Counted from the first letter of the stretch, positions 1-11,732 are shown. The stretch: DNA of 64,000 bases from Thuidium tamariscinum (GCA_947034885.2 OX344752.2:12028001-12092000), one strand, 5' to 3'. The notes: generated by a model not told the origin, from the sequence alone. Numbers and translations: made by a program.

Positions 1-260
1 TGAAGTTTTTTTAAGTGAATTTTTCTTGAAAGACAGCTTGAATAGGCATCTAACCCAAGTTGTTTCATATTTTTTGGAGCTCTGTAGAGTTAGTTATGAA
101 TTTCTGAAGTCAATATGGCATAGGGCTCCAAAACCGCCCACCCCCTCAAATGTTCATAGTTTGTACATTATTATAAAGATCAAAAAGCATCATGTACCAA
201 AAATATACATTTCAGAAGGTGAGCGGTTTTGAAGCCTGAGCGGTTTTCGAGCCTCCTCCC
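1..260 (+). repeat. Dispersed AT-rich repeat, copy 1 (truncated by window edge)
   Basis: This stretch is a diverged direct copy of 43055-43321. Both contain GGCATCTAACCCAAGTTGTT (here GGCATCTAACCCAAG at about 46-60), an 'agctctntngagttagttatgaa' block, and end in 'gagcctcctccc'. Part of it is found in reverse orientation at 59550-59600. No coding sequence is recognisable. The element type is unknown and the true left end is outside the window. Confidence 0.6.
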
Positions 261-1753
261 TTAAGGAGAGAAAATCTACAAATAGGGTTACCAGACAAAA
301 AAATCTAACTTACTAGTAAGTTAGGTCATGGTACGCATCATATAACAGCTGGGTATGGGAAAGGACTATGAGATTATGGGACAATCTGCTTTGGGACGGG
401 AGCAGTGGTATTTTTGGACTATATTGTCCATGTGCCATGATCCCAATTCCAAAGCTTGGGTGGTTTCAATATTATTTGTTGTACGAATATTTTGGTGATA
501 TTTTAAATTAGTGGGACAAACTCATTTGGCAACAACAAGAGGCAAATATTTGGCTTCAAAAGCTATTATAAGAATCACAATAAATCAAAGTAGGCAACCA
601 ATTTATTTTTTTAAACTATTGTAAGTGCCACGAACTACAAGTTCTAGAAGCCTTAAGCTATAGTACTACCAATTGGAATTAATAACACTAAAAGTTACAA
701 GAGAATTTGCTTTAAGACAAGAATGATGCATGTTGAAAAAAATGAGCACTATCTTCAAGGGGGCTTGCCACTCTCCCTCTAAGATGGGTACATCCAAAAG
801 TGCCGCTTATTCATACTATGCCTAGTTACTATTATTAGCTTGTTCCAACGCACCAAAGAATGTAGGATTTGGATACGGTATGCAAAAGTTATTTACAGTC
901 AAAATCTGTTTCTAAAAGTGCCATCTATAGTCTGTGAACATGACTGATTTAAGAATTGTATGCACATTGTAGATGGTGCTTTTAGGAACGTGGTGTTTTG
1001 GAATGTACCTACCTTATATACATTTGGTTTTGCTCTCATTTTTCTCCTTTTATTTATTTATTCTTTTTCCTAGGATATCTTTCAATTGGAGCGATGTATT
1101 TCTCTCTATCTATGATGAAATTACTTTTATTTGTATTAAAATAAATAAAAGTAAAAGTAAAAATATGGAAGTATTGTAAGGTAATAGGCCCAAGAAGTGA
1201 CCTTCACTAGGTGAATTGAAATTGGGGTCAATTGGAGCAATAGATGAATTTTCAGTGAATTTTTAATAAAAGGTGAATGAAATACACTAATATAGAAATA
1301 ATTTGCAAAATTTTGAATGTAAGAAATTTAGTTGAAATTTTTGAAAGTGAAAGCTAGTAGGCTATTATTTTTAGTTCATTGGTGGTATAGTAAGCATATG
1401 ACATGGATCTATAAATGGACCATAATGTATTCCAAAAGTGAGCCTCTTATATTAAAATGACACACAACATGGATTAAGAAAGAAACCCTCACTAATTGAA
1501 ATTAGAATATAAAAAAACACAAATTCATTTCTATATATCTACTAATTGAAAATAGAACATTTAAGGCTTCTCTTTTGTTTAAAATTTTTCTTCTACGCTA
1601 TATTTGCCTTTTTTCTTTTCATCCATCTCATGGTTGAATATTGTTTCCTACAACTTTTCATTCTATTGGGCACCATATAGATGCAAGTATTAAACTTTTG
1701 CATATCAATTCTTCAATTATTTTGTTGATTATGCATTAAATATACTACCATTA
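261..1753. other. Gene-free AT-rich DNA with a dispersed repeat at 785-1020
   Basis: No gene is seen. Positions about 838-1020 match 22257-22440 in the same orientation (shared words include TTCCAACGCACCAAAGAA, TGCAAAAGTTATT, GCCATCTA and AACATGACTGATTT or its one-base variant), and a reverse-orientation relative lies near 42230-42390. The flanking 'ctctaagatgggtacatccaaaagtgcc' block (785 onward) resembles 14727 onward. The element class is unknown. Confidence 0.5.
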
Positions 1754-2033
1754 GATGTTTTTTGAGGGGTCAAGAAGACTGCGAGTTATCACAGCAGGGA
1801 ACAGGTTCGGCGAGGTTCGGCAAGGCGGTCTGACGTGGCCGAGAGACTGCCACGTCATCGACCAAAAAAAAAAAAAAAAAAAAAATTTTTTTTTGTATTT
1901 GAAGACTAAATTTTTTTATTTTTTTTTTAAAAAAAAAAAAAATAAATCTGACAGCAGGCCGCTCCCCTCGCTGCGGGGAACAGCTGCGGGGGAACAGCAC
2001 TGGAACAGTCTTCTGCAGGGGTCAAAAAACATC
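1754..2033. mobile_element. CATTAGA-family MITE, copy 1 (280 bp)
   Basis: Inverted ends read CATTAGATGTTTTTTGA on the left (from 1749) and its reverse complement on the right (to about 2037), followed inward by 'agaagactg' on both sides. A TA dinucleotide sits directly outside GATG...CATC, so a TA target duplication is possible. The palindromic CATTAGATG makes the exact boundary ambiguous. The interior is a GC-rich flank around A/T homopolymers, with no coding potential. Relatives lie at 10117-10350 and 53137-53400. Confidence 0.7.
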
Positions 2034-5000
2034 TAATGATCCTTTTATAGAGGTGGTTTAAAGAGCTTACTTACTTTGAAAAATTATTTTCTTACATTCA
2101 ATCATTTTTTAAAATGCAATCTATGTAAACCAAAATTCATCTTATGCACATTCACATGAGGTATGTAATAGATTTGCCCAAGTATGAGGTACTATAGTAT
2201 AGTACCCAAAATCATCCCCTTGCATGGTTAGCACCTCCACAATATTATAAATAGACCAATTTATAATCAAAATTGGCCACCAAACCCATATCATTTTTGT
2301 CTCACCATTCTATTTGCTTAAATTCCATCCAAATGTAGGGGTTCACATTTTTGTAGGAGTTGGTTCAAGATGTGGTTACCTCAAACAACTCTCGTATGTC
2401 ACTTTTAATGTGAGGCAGTGACTGCCTCTTTTGAGCTCATTGTCATTGTGACAAACTGTGTCACAATGAGCTCAAAAACTAAAAAAAATTTAAATTTAAA
2501 TTATATTGTGTCCCCTCCTCTCTCATCAATCTGATTTGAGAATTAAAATTTAAAATATTAAAATTTAAAAAAAAATTGATTTGCCCCTCCCCCACCCCCT
2601 CTTATAATTTTGAGAGGGTAGGCATTCTTACAATGCATATGGGATAATTCTCATATCCCATACACATACTTGTATTTTGTATCTATATTTAGTATTCATA
2701 TTTGCATACATATTTGTATCATGTATCTGCATTCAATATTCATATCCATATATGTACCACGTATCCATATCCCGTATCCCATACTTGTACTCAGATTTAG
2801 TACGTGTATCAACAACTGTTGATTTTCGTTAGGGGGGGTGGGATCTTTTAAATTTCAAATCTAATGGTTCATCATTTTTTGATGAGGTAGGGGGACCATG
2901 GAAATTGAAAACCAGGCCTGCTGCCTCTTTTCGTCACATTGTCACATTGTCACTTTGCAATTTCAAGCCCATTTGTACCCAAAGGCAATATGATTTGGAT
3001 TGCCTCTCACTATGCACTATGGATCCAAGTCCCATTGGATTCTCAAAATCTAATTGGTAGAGAATTAAAATTGGAAAGTGGGGCTTTATACAAGGCCCAA
3101 TACAAATAAAAAATGCCTATATAGCTTACTAAGGTTTTGGTCCAAAAAAGTAGGACTTAGAGCACAATTTGCTAAATCCAACACATGTTTGAAGTTCCGT
3201 GTATTATTTTCTATATAATATGAGAAGAATAAGATTGCTTCAATCGTCATTATATATTGGTTCTGTGACAAGTCTAGCCATTGAGTAGATTCTATGCCTA
3301 AAGTGCCTCTAAAATGTGTTTTTTCTTACTTTTTGAATCATTTTTGATGTAATAATATAGATGAGGAAACTTAGAATCTAGAGATAGGACTTTGGCCTTC
3401 ACTCTATGAAGCTTCAAGTCCAAGATGTAATATTTTTTATTCATCTTTTAGATACTAAGAAAGCTGGGATTTGGCTTTGAAGTATAAATTGGAGAAAGAG
3501 GATGTAGAACATGGCCAATGAAACCATTGAGAGCATTGAGTGTAAAGTAGATTAGCTAAATCACCAAGAATGTCTCCCTAAAAACAATAATTGTATATTG
3601 AGGTATAATACTTTAGTTGAATATGTAAGCAATCTACAACTAAAATAGGTGAGGCTTCAAAATAGCTTTTGAATGCTATATATTTAAAACATATAAGAGT
3701 TCAAAATTCAATTTGTAGTTCCTCCTCATGTATACCCTCATTTAAATCCTTAAAGGTCATTTGGGGTCTAGGGATGGCTACATATCCAAACTTGGATTTC
3801 AAATTCTTTTTTATATAAGCATCATCTCATTCATTCAATTGACCAATCAATGATGAGCTTCCATCCTTTTCAAGGCCATGGGCAACTTGAAAGTTATTAT
3901 TCCATTTTTATCCCATCAAACTTTCTAATGTAGAAACTACAAATTCAAATTAAGTTTCAAAATCTAATATTTAAAATTGGTACAAGTGCATCTTGTGAAG
4001 ACAAAGAGGATGATAAAAAGACATTATGAGGGATTTGAGGCAAATGAGGGCCGTTTTAGGCTTATTCCCCTCGATGTTTCCGAAACACATAAAAAAAACT
4101 TTTGATTGATATCAAGCCAATAATTTAAAATGCAAAAAGATTAAAAAAAAATCAGATCCTGAAACGTGAAAAAAAGTCTAAATATTTTTTAATTTTAAAA
4201 ATAATTTGGCTGAGTCTCAACCATATTACATTCTTGCCACTATGCAGTTCCCTTGTTCCTCGCAGTTTGGGAACTTGCAGTCTTGTTTTGGCCACAATCT
4301 CCGCTAATGTGAGTTCACATATTGAATTGAATATTGGAAAAGCTTTTATAAAGATTCTCTAAAAACCAAGCCCCTTGAATTTGGTCCATGGTTTTAGGAT
4401 TAATTCTAGAGTGCGCTAACGTCTAATTTTTGGACAATGAACAAATTTGAAATTACTTTTCTCTCTAGACACTACTTGGATGGAAGTCATTCTAGTTTTT
4501 AGAGATTCTTTATGAAGTTTTTGTTCTATCCAAGGGTTGGATTTGGTAATACTAGAGTATATAATTTTCTAAAATTACAAATGCGGAAGTATGTCAAGTG
4601 GTTGACTTGCATTGATTATATTTCAAAGCCAAATTTGCAAAAATAAAGTCATAGAATTAAAGAACAAAAAAATTTCAAAAAATCACCATATGAAAAGAAC
4701 CTCATTTCAAACCCACTCCAGCAAGTTTTACTTGAAAAATGACAATATTTTGCTTGTAATTGAATTTTGAAGGGATTTTGAAATTTTCCTTTCAAAATTT
4801 ATAGAAAAATATTGGTGAAAGCATTGAAGAATCTAACTGGATGGATGGAATCTAAAATACAAAATTTAGAACTTTTATTTGTTTTACAATCCCAAAATAT
4901 TATTCCAAATAGTGCTTTATATTGATTATTCCAAATCGTCATTCTGGAGATGATTCAATCTCTCTAGGGTTAATGTCCTAGTGATGAACATTGTACAATA

Positions 5001-5072
5001 ATGATCTAATTATGTAAATTTAATAAAGCTAAGTGGAAAAGGGCTTGTGATTTGCTAATCTTGCTTTATTAA
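2034..5072. other. Gene-free AT-rich DNA with a hairpin at 2412-2478
   Basis: No coding region is seen. A compact palindrome occupies 2412-2478: GAGGCAG/CTGCCTC, then TTTTGAGCTCATTGT paired with ACAATGAGCTCAAAA. A looser inverted pair (2507-2537 and 2870-2897, 'gtcccctcc' against 'tagggggac') suggests one hairpin-type element of about 0.5 kb. Positions 2640-2820 form a cryptically simple T-A-C-rich tract with many 'catatccc' and 'gtatcc' variants. Positions 4022-4330 are a diverged copy of the insertion at 13794-14273. Confidence 0.45.
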
Positions 5073-6146
5073 CCCATAAAGGACAAAGTGGTCACTAAAC
5101 AACTAATCAGAAATTTAGAGAAATTATTGCAATGTCAATTTCAATGAATTCAATAAGACTTCAAAAGCAATGATTTCTCTAAACCTAGAAAGGCCTTGGA
5201 TTTTGAGAGGTTAATAAATAAAAGGATTAGCTTGCTAAATTTAGCAACATAACAAATTTGGGCTAGTATGTATGAGTGTGTGACTATATATTTCGATGTT
5301 ATAGTCTAAAATTCAATAGAAGGTGGGGAGAAGGAATTTCTTCCATGTGCACTAAAAATCAAGACATTTGGAAATATAAGTAAAAAATTATGGCCTAATA
5401 GGTTACTTTTTTTTGGTAAATGGGCTATTTGGGCAAATGAATCTTTTTTTTCAAAAACAATAATTTGAAATTGATTTTCTAGATTAATATATATTGAGTA
5501 GAAAGCTTAGAATCATTCTATTTTGATCAATGAGTCAAAAGTTACAAGTTTTTGTTTGCCGGCAATTATGGACACTCTACTCTGATAAAGAGACTTTGAA
5601 GTCCTTTATTGTACTTACTTTTAAATATTTTCTTAATATTTTTTTGTAGGATATAGATTGTTTATTATAGCATTGCAACTATCGAAATAGGAATTTTTTA
5701 ATTTCATAACTAAATTCTTAACAATTTTGTATTTTGAATCAATCTCTACTTTATTTCTGCTTATTATTATTTTTCTTATATACTATACAATTCCAAATGA
5801 TTCAAAACTTTTCAAGCATGTAGCCAACTTGCCTTGAAGAATGAATCTAAAGAAACACCACCATCTTGGACTTTCTTTCATGCAAATGTAAGCTTGTGAA
5901 GTGTAGCTACTTGGTTTTCTATAGGGCCAACAAAAGGATTTTTGTGAATTCAAACACTAATTATATCTTGTAGTCCACATGGTGGAAAATTTTAAAAATC
6001 TTTCACATCTTTTCAAGTCAACATAATACAAGACCTTATGGTTACTTAGGTCTAAGGACATTTTTCTTTTCTAAGATTTGGTTTATATTTTGAAAATGAC
6101 AATTTGGGGCCATTTTTGATGAACTTATAGCAAAAAGGCTAATTAT
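5073..6146. mobile_element. TTAA-flanked element E (worn)
   Basis: The left end is TTAA (5069-5072) followed by CCCATAAAGGAC, close to the left end of the element at 23831. Interior words match that family: 'caaatttgggct', 'gaatcattctattttgatcaatgagtcaaaagtta', 'gaacttgcc..aagaatgaatc', 'cttgtgaagtg.agct', 'atcttgtagtccacatggtgg'. The right terminus (about 6130-6146, 'ttgatgaacttatagcaaaaaggctaatta') aligns with the right end at 24773 but has lost the GGGTTAA. About 170 bp near the left end do not match. No ORF. Confidence 0.55.
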
Positions 6147-6619
6147 CTCATTGGAAAAAGAACTAGACTAAACTTGCCATTAACCACGCACATCCAAGAA
6201 CCAAACACTAACATTGCTATTTATGGTACAAGTATTGTTAATCATCAGAATGAGAAATTAAACCGCCGCATAGTCACCATACATAGTGTGGTGAAGGGCT
6301 ATGTTATTTTTTCTAGAAGATTCTATACATGTTGCTTTCAAGTTGCAACAAAATTTGCAAGAAGAAACCTTTTTTCATAATTTTTTTGGGACTCAAGCTT
6401 AATGTGGCATAGAACAATTGTACCAAATTTGACAGCTTGCAAGTGCCTACTAAGTTATAGAGAAAGATTTGAATTTGCTCTATGAAGTGATTGACAAGAT
6501 TACTCTAAGCTAGCCGGTGCACATCAACATAATATTATTCACCAACGAGGCAAGGGTCCGTCATCCACCCTTGAAAAAAGGATACCTCCTGAGCCCACTC
6601 CAATCCTAGGATCACCTAA
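6147..6619. other. Intergenic, nothing recognised
   Basis: AT-rich spacer between the worn TTAA element and the foldback element. I see no gene, RNA gene or clear repeat here. Confidence 0.4.
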
Positions 6620-7386
6620 GAGCATCTCCATGCCTGCATGCCAAAGGGCTGCAAATTGATAATGTAGAGTGTTTGCCTTGTGAAACTGCCCCATGCCAGG
6701 CACTCCAAACAAAATATTTAGCTAGCAAAAACTTCAAAGTAGCAATCACACTCAACTGTTGTGTTTCTTCCTCGTGGCTCACTAAATCTTGATTTCCTCA
6801 ATCTGGCACACTCTCAAAGAATTTTCAGCCATTCGGAGCTTGGAGGCCCAACACTTAGCTTGACACCTTGTACCTAGCTTGATAAAGGTAGTTTTTTGAT
6901 TTGGGAGATGTGTTTAGTGAGTGAATTAAGAGTTAGGCATAGGACATGAAGCACCTTCACTAACCATGAACCCATGTCAAACCCCATTTGATGCCCCTGC
7001 TTGAAGAGTCTGGCATGGGGATGTCAAATGGGGTTTGACATGGGTTCATGGTTAGTGAAGGTGCTTCATGCCCCATGCCTACACTCTTAATTCACTCACT
7101 AAACACATCTCTCAAGTCAAAAAACTACCTTTATCAAGCTAGGTGCAAGGTGTTAGGCCAAGTATTGGGCCTCCAAGCTTTGAATGGCTGAAAATTCTTT
7201 GAGAGTCTGCCAAATTGAGGAAATCAAGATTTAGTGAGCCACGGGGAAGAAACACAATAGTTGAGTGTGATTGTTACTTTGAAGTTTTTACTGGCTAAAT
7301 ATTTTGTTTGGAGTGCTTGGCATGGGGCAGTTTCACAAGGCAAACACTCTACATTATCAATTTGCAGCCCTTTGGCGTGCATGCTC
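6620..7386. mobile_element. Foldback element with Harbinger-like end (767 bp)
   Basis: The two halves are near-perfect inverted copies, about 370 bp each, folding around 7003 ('gcccctgcttgaagagtct'). The left end begins GAGCATCTCCATGCC just after TAA (6617-6619); the right end reads GGCGTGCATGCTC followed by TTA (7387-7389). GAGCATCTCCA is also the end of the autonomous Harbinger element at 33521, so this is probably a non-autonomous PIF/Harbinger relative, but the flanking triplets TAA and TTA are not identical. No coding potential. Confidence 0.75.
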
Positions 7387-7978
7387 TTACAACCATTGAC
7401 TGGTTATACATTGTTATGAGAGGGACCAATGACCTGCTTCAGTTTTTTTTTTTTAAAGTGGATAACATTTCTATATTTTATTCCACAAAAAGTGGAGAAC
7501 ATTGCTTTGGGGCGCTGGGGCGTTCAGTCTAACTTTGACAGCTCTACCTTTTCAGGATGGAATCTCTCCACTTACTGGGACAGTTGTCGAAAGAGGTAAG
7601 CTGTTTCCAGATGCTTCTAGAAAATTCCAGTGAAGAATTCCAAAGAAACATTCGATAAAATATTCTTGTCCAAAGCAAGCAGAACACTCACAAATCTGAC
7701 ACGATAGAAATGAAAAAAATATATCCTTCGTTCGAAGTTGTGGAGAGCTTATATACAGCCATGCAGCCACTGAGGAAGCTACGGCATCAGTTAGATATCT
7801 ACAGTAAACATTATCGGATAGGTTGTTGGTTCCTGGCGATGACTGTAAATCCCGCTGTAGTACTCTGCTATAAAGAGCATGCACAACATTACGGTGTAAT
7901 AAAACTGCTTGAAGCGCCGATTCGAAACTCATTCTAAGTTAATTATCAAAAGTCTGTACAAAATTGTTAGAAGTTAAT
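7387..7978. other. 3' flank of the HMA gene
   Basis: Probably contains the 3' UTR of the minus-strand gene that ends at 7979. No canonical AATAAA was noticed on the minus strand close to the stop. The apparent open frames at 7552-7932 (minus) and 7710-7937 (plus) overlap each other and match no family I know, so I do not call them. Confidence 0.35.
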
Positions 7979-8893
7979 TTACTTCTTCTTGGGCCACATC
8001 TCTGAATCCTTCTTCACCTTCTTCACCGTCTTCAGAACGTCTTCCGGTTTCGCAGTGGCTGTCACGGACACCTTCTTATCGAATATGTCACAAATCACAG
8101 GCTTCTCCACCCCTGCATAAATGCCAAAGAGATCGCTAAATTAAGTAGATTCACTCCAAAAATTGCATCTCCTTTGCTGAAACTCCAATTAGAGGAATAG
8201 TAGCGAAATTGCACAAAATCGAAGGAAGCTGGCAAGAAAAAGATTTAACTCCTCACCCTTTAGACTCTCGAGTTTTCTCCTCACTTTACGGGCGCACGAT
8301 TCGCAGCATAGAGGCACCATCATCTCGATGAGCTGCATTACGATTAAAAAGAGTGAGCTCCATCTGAACTAGCACTGACACGGCAAACCAGCGACATGCG
8401 TGCAAGCACGCACTTCCTAGCAAATCTAGCCATGACCAAACAAAAACACCTTCAAGGATAATTGCGCAGCAGCAATTCAAACTCGCAAGAAGCACAACAT
8501 CGCGGCACATTCAATTTCCAACTCTACACTGTACCTGCGGTTTCTTGTCATCCTTCTTCTCTTCTTTCTTCTCCTCTTTCTTCTCCTCTTTCTTCTCCTC
8601 CTTCTTCTCTTCTTTCCCCTTGTCCTTCTTCTCCGGCTTCAGCGCTTCCTGCCGCAAAATCTCGAGATTACCTTGGTTGGGATATCCGAACCACTGCTCT
8701 CAAAAAACACAGCAAAAAATCGTCAGTAAAGTCGTATCCTCGCAAAACTGCCCTTCCCAAACGCACTCAAAAGATACTAACTCAAAGAGCAAAGCATTAA
8801 CGAAAAACTCACATAAGTCATAGACTGATCGGGCTGAAGCGGCGTCGTGCTGTGGAACGGCCGAGGATAGTCATAGTAGTACAACTCCACCAT
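7979..8893 (-). CDS. HMA-domain (heavy-metal-associated) protein, 4 exons, 150 aa
   Basis: Exons: 8893-8813, 8696-8535, 8332-8257, 8112-7979. All junctions are GT-AG and the total is 453 bp with no frame break. Residues 1-27 are Tyr/Pro-rich (MVELYYYDYPRPF), 28-81 hold an acidic/basic run of repeated EEKK (about 47-76), and 82-145 form the HMA fold. The metal-binding loop is VPLCCESCARKV, with CxxC at Cys91 and Cys94. The C-terminal strand reads 'KVSVTA.AKPEDVLKTVKKVKK' and the protein ends WPKKK. HMA proteins of this type bind soft metals such as Cu, Zn or Cd in the cytosol. There is no CaaX box, so it is not an isoprenylated HIPP. The ATG at 8893 is the first in the open first exon. Upstream (8978-9013) is a GA-rich tract on the sense strand. 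Exact substrate unknown; the call of an HMA gene is firm. Confidence 0.88.
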
Positions 8894-9565
8894 TGTGAAT
8901 GTACCGAAATTCTCTCAATAAAATCTTCTCAAGAATTCGTCACTACTACCTTGAAACACTACTGCACAAGCAAATTCCTCCCACTCTCGCTCTCACATAC
9001 TCTCTCTCTCACCACAAGATGCTGGACATTCGGACCACAAATGAAAGCAAAGCAGAACTTTCCAGAACAAACCAAAGATGCGGGATAAGCACAAATTGGC
9101 AAGTGTCTGCAAGAGCATGGATTAAAATAGCAAAGCGATTCTTGAGGTGGAAGGAAGATGGGAGTATGGGACCTGCCTGGTTTCCTGCATGGAGGCCGCG
9201 AGAGGCCGACGACGACGACCCCACACGGGAAGCGCTTCATCAGTCCACACGGTTTGCCACTTTCGCTTCCATTTCGAGTCGGTACCTACACTTCAGGGCC
9301 GGAGTATCAACCTCGGGCTCCGGTTCTCAGCTACTCCGGTCTTCGCTGAATCGTGGTTTCACTTCTCCGCATGTGCTCCAGCGCCCATCACAACGGACTA
9401 CGCGGAATGTGCGGGAACCTGGAATGTTCCGCGAATACCGCGTGTAAAGAGACCCCTCGTTTCGCTTCTCGAATTCCGATGTGTCGTGAGTTCCAAGTCT
9501 TTTTCTGCTAATTTCTTTATCTAAGCTTACTCATCATTTCGTTTTCATTTTGATGTACAGGACAC
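8894..9565. promoter_or_regulatory. Upstream region of the HMA gene with GA-rich tract
   Basis: Higher GC than surrounding DNA. The tract at 8978-9013 reads as GA-repeats on the minus (sense) strand, a composition common in plant 5' UTRs and core promoters. Several overlapping open frames occur on both strands (9147-9524), typical of GC-rich non-coding DNA. No TATA box was confidently placed. Confidence 0.3.
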
Positions 9566-10116
9566 TACACAAAATAGTGAAATTAGGTTGCCCCATACTA
9601 GAGTTAACCCTTGAAGGATGGACCCGTGGCCACAGAAACCATGCATTTTGATACCGTGTGACATCACCTACTTTGAAAAAGCCAAATATATGTATTGGAA
9701 GTCAAAGTACTGTAGAAGATCTTCCATTTCCACCCCCAATACCGAGGATGAAAAGTTGCATTTCTGTTCCGGAAGGAAAGATTCTTTGTCATTCAGCAGA
9801 TGCCAAATGTCCGCGGCGGCGTTCAAAGGTTAATCATGAAGTTCATGTCCGCGGCGTCGTTCAGTAGAAGGTTTAACTAAGGGCATCCCTACTGCATGGC
9901 TCAAAATTTGATTCAAAATCAGGTCCTTTGCAGAGTAGGTGACTACGACCCGTAAGAGTTAGAGAGCCCCACTGCCGACCACTGCAAGCAACCCTCTAAA
10001 AGATATTTTTATTTTTTTAAATCATGTTTTTGAATATATTTTGCCTTGAATTAAAACCCAAAAACATTGGCTTTTTTTCCTTTGGATTTTGAAAATTCAA
10101 AATTTGAATTCCATTA

Positions 10117-10350
10117 GAAGACTGCGGGTTCCCGGACTGCGGGAATTGAAATCCGACGTGATCGAGAGAGTGCCATGTAATAAAAAAAAATTGAAAAAAA
10201 AAAATTGGGTTTTTTTTTTCATATTTCAGGCCCCTCCCCCCAATTTTTTTTTTTTTTTTGGGTAAATGCCGCCCTGACAGCGGCCAGCAGTTAGGGAACA
10301 GTTTCGGAGAACAGCCCCAAAACGGCCCTTTGGAGGTCTCAGATTTCTTC
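10117..10350. mobile_element. CATTAGA-family MITE, copy 3 (234 bp)
   Basis: The left end CATTAGAAGACTGCGGG (from 10112) and right end 'gatttcttctaatg' (to 10354) belong to the same family as 1754-2033: shared 'agaagactgcg.gtt', 'gacgtgatcgagag..tgccatgt', and a 'cctgacagc.gcc' segment before the right end. The 'tgttttttga' portion of the terminal repeat is missing here. Non-coding. Confidence 0.6.
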
Positions 10351-10429
10351 TAATGCTAGTTCTAACTAGTTGACCCCAATATCAAAGTACAGACTCTTGC
10401 TAACCAACCAATTTCAATTTTTCTTTTAA

Positions 10430-11390
10430 CCCCTCACCGCCCAAGAGGACCAAAAGTGTCCATGCAGTCAGACTCAAAGTGCTGTAACTTTTGCATCCAA
10501 TGTCCAAATTCATTGAAACTTGTTGGAAAAGTTGCGCATTTTAATCTTATTCTTATGGAAGAAATTTCAAATCAATAAAAGACATATTGAGTTTTTGAGA
10601 GCCATTCAAAGTTCACAGGTTCATTTAGATGCAGCACACTGCATTGTGACGGCTGCAACTTTGGGGGATTGTATCTTTTTCATAAAATCTTTTTTTTTGA
10701 TAAAATTTGTTGTGTTTTGTTCCTCTCAAGGTCTAGTTATTGTGCTAAAATTTTCATGCCAATCCAAGTTGTTTTGAATCTTTGGGAGCAATTCGAAGTT
10801 CAAAATCTAGACATTTTTGCATTTCAGTCAACTTTGGCGGCTCGTAACTTCTTCATACATGATTGCTTTTCAATAATATTTGTTGGAAAAGTTTCACTTA
10901 CTAATCTATTTTGTGTGGCTAAAATTTCAGATCCATCTAAGACGTTTTGAGTGACTAAGAAGCATTTTGGTAGAAGGAGCTTCAGCCACAGTTGTGATTT
11001 TTTCATCTTTTTTCACTGGTTTTTGACATTTCAAATCCATTTTTCAAACGAAATGAGTGATTTTTATGAATTTTTTTTCCACCGAAGTGTTTATATTATG
11101 GTTTTGAATCACTTTGCAGTTTGATGTTTTTTCATTGGAGTTGGTTTAGAAATCCAATTTCACCTCCAAATGTGTTTTTAAGAAAATTTCAGCACCTTTT
11201 TTGAACACTAAAACATTATAATCTTTCAATCTATACGGTCAAATGACCCAAAATTTGTTCCACACCATCTAAAAGATGCACACTACAAGATTGTACGGTT
11301 GAGATCTTCATACCTTACTCTAATTTTGAATTTTCAGACTTGCAAAGGCAGGCAGTTTTTAAGCATGGTTGGACCTTGGGCGGTGAGGGG
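10430..11390. mobile_element. TTAA-flanked element A, 961 bp, perfect ends
   Basis: TTAA at 10426-10429 and at 11391-11394 flank 16-bp perfect inverted ends CCCCTCACCGCCCAAG. The TTAA target duplication plus ends starting CCC is the hallmark of the piggyBac superfamily. The interior has no transposase or credible ORF, so the element is non-autonomous. It contains repeated blocks such as 'gtaacttttgcatccaatgtcc' and 'gttggaaaagtt' (twice). It sits inside the nested cluster at 9566-12560. Confidence 0.75.
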
Positions 11391-11515
11391 TTAAATGAAA
11401 TGCTTACAAGCAATTTTATGTATAAAAAATGAGACATTTCTTGTCTCCCTAAAGATGAAAAATGAAATCCATCTTGGTTTGAGTTTTCCATGAGAAGTAG
11501 CATTTACTATATCTT

Positions 11516-11639
11516 CTTGAGGTGGAGGGAGGAGTCCCAATCCATGTGGGACAAATGAAAGTATGAACTTGAAAGAACTCTTTGAAGTTTATACTCTCTT
11601 TTGTCCCACATGGATTGGGACATCTCCCTACACCTCAAG
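11516..11639. mobile_element. Hairpin MITE 1 (124 bp)
   Basis: Palindromic element: the left arm starts CTTGAGGTGGAGGGAGG and includes CCCAATCCATGTGGGACAAA; the right arm is the matching inverse, ending CCTACACCTCAAG. Each arm is about 55 bp. The arm words GGTGGAGGGAGG and CATGTGGGA recur in the neighbouring hairpin at 11733-11980, so the two are related. Non-coding. Confidence 0.65.
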
Positions 11640-11732
11640 AGGATGTAGTGAGCTCCACTTCCCAAAGAAACTCATGCCTTCCTACTTCCACTTCATGTAG
11701 ATGTAGAACGAAGTGAATTTGTAATGGAACGA

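Noticed and set aside
1755..2036. Overlapping frames on both strands
   Set aside because: They lie inside a MITE with homopolymer A and T runs.
8462..8823. Plus-strand Ser/Phe-rich frames
   Set aside because: They are the antisense of the EEKK-coding exon and adjoining intron of the HMA gene.
9605..9620. TTAACCCTTGAAGG as another TTAA element end
   Set aside because: No matching inverted end with TTAA was found nearby.
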